Source: M3007 sp041392625 (GTDB lineage: Bacteria; Bacteroidota; Bacteroidia; Chitinophagales; Saprospiraceae). Taken from it: DNA of 64,000 bases. Position 1 is the first letter of the stretch. Each line of letters starts with the position of its first letter. The stretch spans positions 124,001 through 188,000 of the forward strand of contig JAWKLR010000008.1 in the NCBI GenBank assembly GCA_041392625.1, written 5' to 3'. The notes beneath the pieces are model-generated. The model was not told the origin of the DNA. It made no database searches and saw only the letters and a list, made by a program, of their open reading frames with translations. The translations under genes and the position numbers were made by a program. Shown one piece after another: positions 29,939 to 36,732 of this stretch.

Positions 29939-31189
29939 ATGCGAAACACAACATGTATTGCCTTTTTTATCCTGTTTTCCTTTTACTCCAACCACACGCT
30001 GCAGGGGCAAAATTTGGAACAACAACAAGCCCAGATCGAACAGAAATTGCAGGCCTTGGAAGCGCAAAGAATGCAATTGCTGGATGGCCTGGAAGGGATT
30101 AAACTGTCTATGATTCAACGGGATCTGGTTGCAGTTGGGTTGCCATCTGAACCATACATAATGCATTCTGCCATGGCCTTGCAGTATTCTGAACAGCATG
30201 AACAGGCGGTTTGGGTTGCGCACATGATTTTGCCGGATATCATTGAAGGGTCTGTTGCTCGTACCAATGATTTCAGGGAGGACCCAATGGTGCCTACCGG
30301 CACGGCTGTAGAGGCGGATTATTTTTTGAAGACGATGAAACCGGACAGTACATTTGCCTACGACGGGTTTGGATATGACCGGGGACACCTGGCGCCGTCT
30401 GCCGATTTTCGGTGGTCGGAAAAAGCATTGTCTGAATCCTATTTTTACTCCAATATGTCGCCCCAACTTGCCGATTTTAACCGGGGAGCCTGGGCCGAGC
30501 TGGAAGGCACAATTCGGGGATATATTTTCAATCACCCCAATTCAAGCCTGTATGTGGTGACTGGCCCGGTGCTAACCGATGCTCTTAAGCCAATTGAACG
30601 GAGTCTCAATAAAGTTTCGGTGCCGGAAAAGTTTTTCAAAGTGGTTCTTGATCTGGATGCGCAACGGGCAATTGGTTTCATCATGCCAAATGAAAAAATA
30701 GAATTTCCACTGGAGCATTTTGCAGTAACTATTGATGAAGTTGAGACCTTGACGGGTCTAGATTTTTTCAATAAACTGGATGATGCTCTGGAAGCAGGCA
30801 TTGAAAGTCAATTGGACAAGGAGGAGTGGATTCCCAGTCTGGCCCAAGGAAGTGTGGAGGTGTTGTACCAACCGGATTTACCTCCCAACCATTTTAACAC
30901 CATAGTTGCTAAAAACTATATGGGTAAAAAGGATGAAATCACAGTGTGTGGCAGGGTAGTTGGATCGCGATACAGCCGCACCGGAAACCTTTGGCTCAAT
31001 CTTGATAAGCAATTCCCCAATCAAATATTTTCAGTATTCATCCGGAAAGCTGATCTGGTGAATTTTAGCTATAATCCCAAAGAGGTATTGGAAGGCAAGG
31101 AAGTCTGGTTTAAAGGAGTTGTTGAAAACTTCAATGGAACACCGACGATGAATGTCGATTCGGAGTCAAACGTAGATGTACGGGATTAA
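29939..31189 (+). CDS. DNA/RNA non-specific endonuclease (NUC1) with C-terminal OB-like domain, secreted
   Basis: 416 residues from the ATG at 29939. The signal peptide MRNTTCIAFFILFSFYSNHTLQG is followed by a short coiled-coil stretch rich in Gln/Glu/Leu (about 25-55). The NUC1 domain carries the catalytic DRGH motif (residues 147-150, context YDRGHLAPSADFRW) and the metal-ligand region SNMSPQLADFNRGAW. Residues about 315-416 form a second domain with OB-fold character (ITVCGRVVGSRYSRTGNLWL, VFIRKADLVNF, LEGKEVWFKGVVENFNG), which probably binds nucleic acid. Serratia-type nucleases degrade extracellular DNA and RNA. The fusion suggests a surface or secreted nutrient-scavenging enzyme. The cytochrome gene follows after 61 bp on the same strand. 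Confidence 0.88.
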   Translation: MRNTTCIAFFILFSFYSNHTLQGQNLEQQQAQIEQKLQALEAQRMQLLDGLEGIKLSMIQRDLVAVGLPSEPYIMHSAMALQYSEQHEQAVWVAHMILPDIIEGSVARTNDFREDPMVPTGTAVEADYFLKTMKPDSTFAYDGFGYDRGHLAPSADFRWSEKALSESYFYSNMSPQLADFNRGAWAELEGTIRGYIFNHPNSSLYVVTGPVLTDALKPIERSLNKVSVPEKFFKVVLDLDAQRAIGFIMPNEKIEFPLEHFAVTIDEVETLTGLDFFNKLDDALEAGIESQLDKEEWIPSLAQGSVEVLYQPDLPPNHFNTIVAKNYMGKKDEITVCGRVVGSRYSRTGNLWLNLDKQFPNQIFSVFIRKADLVNFSYNPKEVLEGKEVWFKGVVENFNGTPTMNVDSESNVDVRD

Positions 31190-31250
31190 AATCCCAAACA
31201 CACTCTAATCGGATGTTTGTATCTTGCTGATTCACTTAGTAGTTTTGAAT

Positions 31251-32429
31251 ATGAATACCTATCGGATTTCTGCCCTTCTGTTCCTTGTTGTTTGTGTGTT
31301 TGAAATGGCCTGTAAAAAAGAACCGGTTCCACAAATCCCGGTTTCGCAGGATGCTTTTGATACACTCGTTTCTCCATACCTTTCTATTGAACGGACCGCC
31401 CCATCGTATGATGTACAACTGCCCTCCTTTTTGGATACCTTGCAGGCCTTTCAACCAGAGGCTGCTTTGGCGCAGTTGGGTCGGGTGTTATTTTATGAAA
31501 AAAAATTCTCAGCAGATGGTAGTCTTTCCTGTGCAGGTTGTCACCATCAGGAATATGCATTTGCAGAGCCTCTGGCAACAAGCATAGGAGTATTTGGTCG
31601 TGCTAATCCGCGCAATGCCCTTGCCTTGGGGAGCAATCCGTGGTTTGCTGCGGCCAATGAAATGGATGCTGAAGGAAACGTTGGTATCCCTTTGTTCTGG
31701 GACCATCGGGCTCTGAATGTGACAGATCAAAGTATAGCGGCACTCACCAATGAGCAAGAAATGGATGTTTCGATGGAGACTGTTTTGGCTATCGTGGAAG
31801 GGGAGCCGTATTACCAATGGCTTATAGAACAAGCGTATGGCGACGGGCAGGTTTCAGAAGAACGAATTTTTAAGGCCCTTACTCATTTTATGGGATCAAT
31901 GTCTTCAACCAATTCGCATTTTGATCAGGCTTTCTCCGAAGCGGGAACCGCCGACATGGAGGCTGATTTTCCCGGATTTACTCCGGAAGAAAATCTTGGG
32001 AAGTCCATTTATATACAGCATTGTAACTTATGCCACGGAAGTTTAGATAACCGCCAACAAATCTTCGAGGCAAATAACGGTCTTGAAAACCCATATGTCG
32101 ATAAGGGCAAGCAGGCTATTTGCAGGTTTGTTTATGAGCATGGCGTTTTCCGTGTACCGGGGTTGCGGAACATTGCACGCAGTGCTCCATACATGCATGA
32201 TGGCCGGTTTGGAACCCTGCTTGAAGTCGTGAATCACTATGATTCCGGAGTTGTGCGCAGTTTTGGCTTACATGGCGACCTGCTGGAGTATAATGAGGCC
32301 ACCGGAAATTACGATGTCAAACGGCTCCACCTTACAGAGGCTGAAAAAAATGCGCTGGTGGCTTTTTTGCACACATTGACCGATGAGTCGTTTTTAAATG
32401 ACGTCCGGTTCTCAGATCCATTTAAATAA
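31251..32429 (+). CDS. di-heme cytochrome c peroxidase (MauG/CcpA-like) lipoprotein, second copy
   Basis: 392 residues from the ATG at 31251; the in-frame TTG at 31224 is less likely. The N-terminus MNTYRISALLFLVVCVFEMAC is a probable lipoprotein signal (Cys21), although Glu at -3 is unusual. Heme sites are CAGCH (94-98) and CNLCH (258-262). The conserved SAPYMHDGRF (311-320) and a downstream YDSGVVR segment are present. It shares the layout and many segments with the gene at 21637-22830 (for example LGRVLFY before heme 1 and FSDPFK/FSNPFK at the C-terminus) and is an older duplicate rather than a recent one. It is convergent with the aminotransferase gene, 16 bp away, with no room for a hairpin. 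Confidence 0.87.
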   Translation: MNTYRISALLFLVVCVFEMACKKEPVPQIPVSQDAFDTLVSPYLSIERTAPSYDVQLPSFLDTLQAFQPEAALAQLGRVLFYEKKFSADGSLSCAGCHHQEYAFAEPLATSIGVFGRANPRNALALGSNPWFAAANEMDAEGNVGIPLFWDHRALNVTDQSIAALTNEQEMDVSMETVLAIVEGEPYYQWLIEQAYGDGQVSEERIFKALTHFMGSMSSTNSHFDQAFSEAGTADMEADFPGFTPEENLGKSIYIQHCNLCHGSLDNRQQIFEANNGLENPYVDKGKQAICRFVYEHGVFRVPGLRNIARSAPYMHDGRFGTLLEVVNHYDSGVVRSFGLHGDLLEYNEATGNYDVKRLHLTEAEKNALVAFLHTLTDESFLNDVRFSDPFK

Positions 32430-32445
32430 AATCAGGAGCACCAAA

Positions 32446-33627
32446 TTATAAGGTGTCCATCGCTTCCAGCAGAATCCGGCAGGCTTCTCTGATTTCCGGT
32501 TCGGAAATGGTGAGCGGAGGGGCAATCCGCAGGCTTTCAGAATTGAACAAGAACCAGTCGGTAATCAATCCATTCTTAAGTGCGTGCTGAATGACCTGTT
32601 GTACACGGTCAAAGCTGCCCAGTTCTACAGCCATCCACAGCCCTGCGCTGCGTATTTCCCGGATTGCCGGATGCTTGAGTAAATCCAGAAATAACTGGCT
32701 TTTGGCGGGCACCTGAGCAAGTAGGTCGGACTCCAACAAGATCTGAAGTGTTTTCAATGCTGCTGCGGCACACACTGGATGGCCTCCGAAGGTAGTAATG
32801 TGTCCCAGAACCGGATCGTGGGAGAGGGCTTGCATGATGTGTTTGGGAGCAATAAAAGCACCAATTGGCATTCCCCCGCCAAATCCTTTTGCGAGTAAGA
32901 GGATATCGGGCTTGATATCAAATTGCTCGAATGCAAACAAACTTCCGGTACGCCCATATCCAGCCTGAATCTCATCCAGGATAAGCAGCGCTCCCATTTC
33001 AGTGCACCGTTTCCGAAGTGCCTGTATCCAGGCAGGATGCGGTTTGTAAATGCCTCGCTCAGCTTGCACGGTTTCAATTATTACTGCTGCGGTTGTACGA
33101 TCAATCAATTCCAACCCTTCCAGTACGTTGAAATCCAGGTGCTTGATTCCCGGCAAAAGCGGATGGAAGGGGAGAGTGAATTCAGGCGGTGACATCAGGC
33201 TGGCAGCCCCCTGAGTGCTTCCGTGATAGGAATACCTTGCTGCTACTATGTTGGGCCTGCCTGTATAGCGTTTTGCCAATTTCATTGCGCCTTCTGTTGC
33301 TTCTGCTCCTGAATTGACCAGATAAACAGAATCAAGTCCAGGCAATTGCTGACTGAGCAAGCTTGCGAGTTCAACCTGTGGACTCAAAACAAACTCTCCG
33401 TATACAAGCGTATGCCAGTATTTTTCTAATTGATTTTTGACAGCCTCCTCCACCTCCGGGTGACGATGGCCCAGCGCACTCACACCGATGCCAGCAATTA
33501 AGTCAAGGTAGGCTTTGCCGGATTTGTCATACAAATATGTCCCCGATGCCCGTTCTATTTCAAGAGCAAGTGGTGCCGGTGATGTTTGGGCCAGGTGGCG
33601 AAGAAAGAGTTGTCTGTTGTTGATCAT
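32446..33627 (-). CDS. class-III pyridoxal-phosphate aminotransferase (acetylornithine/ornithine type)
   Basis: 393 residues from the ATG at 33627; nine upstream codons are excluded because MINNRQLFLRHLAQTSP is the usual beginning. Fold type I class-III motifs: GIGVSALGHRHPEV (47-60), phosphate-binding NSGAEA (105-110), LILDEIQAGYGRTG (215-228, Asp218) and the PLP lysine 247 in LLLAKGFGGGMPIG. The C-terminus carries LRIAPPLTISEPEI. Family members transfer the amino group of ornithine, acetylornithine, lysine or 4-aminobutyrate to 2-oxoglutarate. The substrate is not decided by sequence, and no arginine genes are adjacent. A good promoter lies upstream at 33656-33687. Confidence 0.87.
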   Translation of the reverse strand: MINNRQLFLRHLAQTSPAPLALEIERASGTYLYDKSGKAYLDLIAGIGVSALGHRHPEVEEAVKNQLEKYWHTLVYGEFVLSPQVELASLLSQQLPGLDSVYLVNSGAEATEGAMKLAKRYTGRPNIVAARYSYHGSTQGAASLMSPPEFTLPFHPLLPGIKHLDFNVLEGLELIDRTTAAVIIETVQAERGIYKPHPAWIQALRKRCTEMGALLILDEIQAGYGRTGSLFAFEQFDIKPDILLLAKGFGGGMPIGAFIAPKHIMQALSHDPVLGHITTFGGHPVCAAAALKTLQILLESDLLAQVPAKSQLFLDLLKHPAIREIRSAGLWMAVELGSFDRVQQVIQHALKNGLITDWFLFNSESLRIAPPLTISEPEIREACRILLEAMDTL

Positions 33628-33655
33628 AATTCTGGGTATGGATGCAAATTTCACT

Positions 33656-33687
33656 CAAAGGTAAAAAGGAAACAGAGTCGTTTACAA
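33656..33687 (-). promoter_or_regulatory. Bacteroidota-type promoter for the aminotransferase gene
   Basis: On the minus strand: TTG (33687-33685), a 21-nt spacer, then TACCTTTG (33663-33656). Transcription would begin about 25 nt before the ATG at 33627. Confidence 0.7.
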
Positions 33688-34047
33688 TGCGATTTTAAAA
33701 CATTAATCAGACCAGGGATAGTTTGAGGCATTGTTTTTGAAAGAAGAAATTCAGAGTCCAATGAGTCTAAAAAGTAGTCATGCGCGTCCGGTTTAATTCC
33801 TCCTAATTTGGAAAAATGAAATATTGACCAAATATTTGTGACAACATATTAGATGAATGCAAGCCGGTGCTGGTGCTTTAGTTAATTCAAAATTGAATTC
33901 TGGTGGAGAACGAATCTTGCTTTTTTTGACAAAAAATGTTACCTGTGCTCAAACGCTTTCGTCCTAATATGTGTTATGTAAATGGGGAAATGCATGATTT
34001 TTTATTTCTCCATGATTGAGTATCTAACTTGTTGATACGAGTTCAAT
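33688..34047. other. intergenic region upstream of the CBS-domain gene
   Basis: 360 bp of AT-rich sequence with no reading frame of note. It must contain the CBS gene promoter, but no TAnnTTTG element is convincing on the plus strand. A small palindrome around AAATATTT (near 33830) is the only structure seen. Confidence 0.4.
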
Positions 34048-34710
34048 ATGATCGCAAAAGAATTGATATCGCCCAATATCCCGGCACTTTTTGTTACACA
34101 AACAGGAAGGGATGCTTTTTATCTGCTTGGAGAGCACCACATCAAGCACCTGCCGGTAGTTGGTGAGGGCAAGCTTTTGGGTGTGATTTCAGAGGAGGAT
34201 ATTTTCAACCACAAAATTTATGAACCGATAGGCAAATATGATTTTTCATTGATCCGAAGGTTTTTTGTGCGAGAAAACGAACACCTTTTTGAGATCATCC
34301 GAATTATGGCTGATAACCGGCTGACGGTAATCCCGGTAGTAGATGAAGCAGGTAAGTACCTGGGATTAATTACACAGGAAAGCATTCTGAGCTCTTTTTC
34401 TCATACATCATCTATTGCCGAACCCGGAGCAACCCTGGTGTTGGAAATGCATCGCAGAGATTATTCACTTGCAACCATTTCCAGAGTGGTAGAGGAGGAA
34501 GAAATGAAAGTTCTTGGAGCGTACGTGAGTTCTACGGATGATTCAGAGATGTTGGAATTGACGATCAAGGTAAATCGCCCCGATATCACCAGACTGGTTG
34601 CTGCTTTTGAGCGCCATGGTTACATTGTTCGTCAGGCTTTTTCAGACAATGACCATGAGTCTGATTTTCAGGATCGCTACGAATCCTTCATGAACTATCT
34701 GAATATCTAA
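34048..34710 (+). CDS. CBS-domain pair protein with ACT-like C-terminus
   Basis: 220 residues, soluble. Two CBS motifs cover residues about 1-62 (HIKHLPVVGEGKLLGVISEEDIF) and 63-125 (NRLTVIPVVDEAGKYLGLITQESIL). The remaining 90 residues have an ACT-like layout (ATLVLEMHRRDYSLATISRVVEEE, LELTIKVNRPDITRLVAAFERHGY). CBS pairs usually bind adenosine ligands and act as regulatory sensors. In many Bacteroidota a very similar protein is encoded beside NAD kinase, which is not the case here. It shares a terminator with the convergent icd gene. Confidence 0.85.
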   Translation: MIAKELISPNIPALFVTQTGRDAFYLLGEHHIKHLPVVGEGKLLGVISEEDIFNHKIYEPIGKYDFSLIRRFFVRENEHLFEIIRIMADNRLTVIPVVDEAGKYLGLITQESILSSFSHTSSIAEPGATLVLEMHRRDYSLATISRVVEEEEMKVLGAYVSSTDDSEMLELTIKVNRPDITRLVAAFERHGYIVRQAFSDNDHESDFQDRYESFMNYLNI

Positions 34711-34741
34711 ATACAGGATCGGCATTCAGCAGTCCCAAAAG

Positions 34742-34779
34742 AAAACCCGAATATCAGACAATGCTGGTATTCGGGTTTT
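34742..34779. terminator. bidirectional terminator between CBS gene and icd
   Basis: A 16-bp stem, AAAACCCGAATATCAG (34742-34757) with CTGGTATTCGGGTTTT (34764-34779), has one G-U pair and a 6-nt loop. A/T tracts lie on both sides. Confidence 0.92.
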
Positions 34780-34797
34780 ATAATTATGTTCACAAAC

Positions 34798-36288
34798 CTA
34801 TTGGCCCTGGCTCAATGAGAATCCAGGCTGACCATCAAACAGGTATAAATTTTCTGTTTTGATTACCTCCAGGCCGCATTCGGTGATGCGTTGCATCAAT
34901 TGAAGCAGCTCGTTGTAGGCTACCGGACTGTTGTCATTGGTCTTGAAGCGACAGCGCCAGTGGTCGCTACAGAACGTAGCAGGATTGCCTTCCGGCCACA
35001 CTTTCACACCGCGGTTTTCGATCATTTCAATTGAAATAGTTTCGCTTTGGCAGTTTGTCAGCATGTTGCCAAGCGTATCTGGGTTGCGGTCGGTATGGTG
35101 CAGGAAAATATCGGTGCCGATGAGTGTTTTTTCAGCAGGAATCGTTTCCTTGATTTGAACATGGATTGAGTCCGTTTGCTTACCAACCAACTCAGCGGCA
35201 GGAAGTTTGCTTGGGCGTTGGCCCAGGTGCTCAATAATAGCATCGGCAAATTCATCGGTGCCTGCTTTCTGGGTGCTGTACTCTTCGTTATAGATATCAC
35301 CGGTGTGAATTCCTTTTTCAAGTACACACATCAGTGCATTTTGAATGTTTTCCGCAACGTCGTTTTGACCAATGTAAACCAACATTTGAACTGCGCCCAT
35401 CAACAGACCTGCTGGATTTGCAACGCCTTTTCCGGCAATATCCGGAGCAGAACCGTGAATGGCTTCAAACATGGCGAAGTTATCGCCAATGTTGGCAGAG
35501 CCGGCCAGACCAACTGATCCGCTCACTTCTGCGGCAATGTCGGAAATGATATCGCCGTACAGGTTGAGTGTTACAATCACATCAAAACGTTCGGGGTTGT
35601 TGGCGATGCGTGCAGAGCCGATATCAATGATGAAATGATCCTGTTCGATCTCAGGATATTCGCCTCCAACTTCATTGAAGATTTTGTGAAAGAGCCCGTC
35701 GGTTCCCTTCATGATATTGTCTTTGCTCATGCAGGTTACTTTCTTGCGGCCATGAGCACGGGCATATTCAAAGGCGTAGCGAATAATTTTTTCGCTGCCT
35801 GGCCGGGAAATCAGTTTGAGGCACTGGTATACTTCATCTGTTTGGCGGTGTTCGATACCGGCGTAGAGGTCCTCTTCGTTTTCGCGCACGATCACCAGGT
35901 CCATTTTCGGATGGGTGGTGGCGATGTAAGGAGCATAGGTAACACATGGACGAACATTGGCATAGAGACCAAGTACTTTGCGCATGGTTACGTTGAGACT
36001 TTTATAGCCTTTCCCTTGAGGAGTGGTAATGGGGGCTTTCAGAAAAATCCGGTTTTTTTGGAGTGATTCCCAGGCTTCGTGGGGGATTCCGGATGTATTT
36101 CCTGACAGGTAAACTTTTTCACCGATTTCAATCACATCGGTTTCTATGTTTGCATTTGCGGCTTTCAGGATTTTCAAAACGGCTTTCATGATTTCCGGAC
36201 CGATACCATCGCCGTAGCTGATCGTTACCGGAATGGCGGTTCCGGTGGATCCGGACTGGGCTTCCTGCGGGTTGCTTGAACTTTGCAT
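34798..36288 (-). CDS. icd: NADP-dependent isocitrate dehydrogenase (Thermus-type, with C-terminal extension)
   Basis: 496 residues. Isocitrate/isopropylmalate dehydrogenase fold: ISYGDGIGPEIMKA near the N-terminus, substrate-binding SLNVTMRKVLGLYANVRPC, VIVRENEEDLYAGIEH, the metal-binding Asp in LNLYGDIISDIAAEVSGSVG, and cofactor segment EAIHGSAPDIAGKGVANP. About 150 residues follow beyond the normal end of the fold, as in the Thermus thermophilus enzyme and its relatives in Bacteroidota. It oxidises isocitrate to 2-oxoglutarate in the citric acid cycle. Monocistronic, with a 444-bp upstream region. Confidence 0.93.
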   Translation of the reverse strand: MQSSSNPQEAQSGSTGTAIPVTISYGDGIGPEIMKAVLKILKAANANIETDVIEIGEKVYLSGNTSGIPHEAWESLQKNRIFLKAPITTPQGKGYKSLNVTMRKVLGLYANVRPCVTYAPYIATTHPKMDLVIVRENEEDLYAGIEHRQTDEVYQCLKLISRPGSEKIIRYAFEYARAHGRKKVTCMSKDNIMKGTDGLFHKIFNEVGGEYPEIEQDHFIIDIGSARIANNPERFDVIVTLNLYGDIISDIAAEVSGSVGLAGSANIGDNFAMFEAIHGSAPDIAGKGVANPAGLLMGAVQMLVYIGQNDVAENIQNALMCVLEKGIHTGDIYNEEYSTQKAGTDEFADAIIEHLGQRPSKLPAAELVGKQTDSIHVQIKETIPAEKTLIGTDIFLHHTDRNPDTLGNMLTNCQSETISIEMIENRGVKVWPEGNPATFCSDHWRCRFKTNDNSPVAYNELLQLMQRITECGLEVIKTENLYLFDGQPGFSLSQGQ

Positions 36289-36732
36289 AGTTGGGTGTGA
36301 TTTATAAGTTGGGTGAAAAAGTGGTGTGACTGGATTTTATTAAAGTGTGTGTAAAAAACACGTTCATAATTTCTCGCATTCGGGAAGTAGCCTAGTGCAA
36401 AAAACACACCAAACTGTGTGCTGGTACCTGTGTAGCGGATATATTGTGTTAGAATCCCGAAAAAAATTTCGCAAAAATAAGATTATTTATACAAAAAAGC
36501 GCTAGTTGTCGAGGTTTTGCCAGTGATTTTAACGTGTTTTTCTAAAAAATAACGCGACTTGTTCGTTTGCTGTACGGAACAACCAAAGTCGGGACACACA
36601 AAAGAAATTTAACTAATGCCTGTTTTGGCCATTTTTTAAAAATCACCGGATTATATCCTGAATAATTCAAAGTTTTTTAGGACTTTTGTATGCTAATCGC
36701 TAAGCTTAATTTCTAACTTAAAAGCAAATTGT
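36289..36732. other. divergent regulatory region between icd and a large T9SS protein
   Basis: 444 bp, AT-rich, no reading frame. It must drive two genes that are probably well expressed. A TATTTTTG box on the minus strand (near 36473) could be a -7 element for icd but lacks a properly spaced TTG. No TAnnTTTG is seen on the plus strand. Confidence 0.4.
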
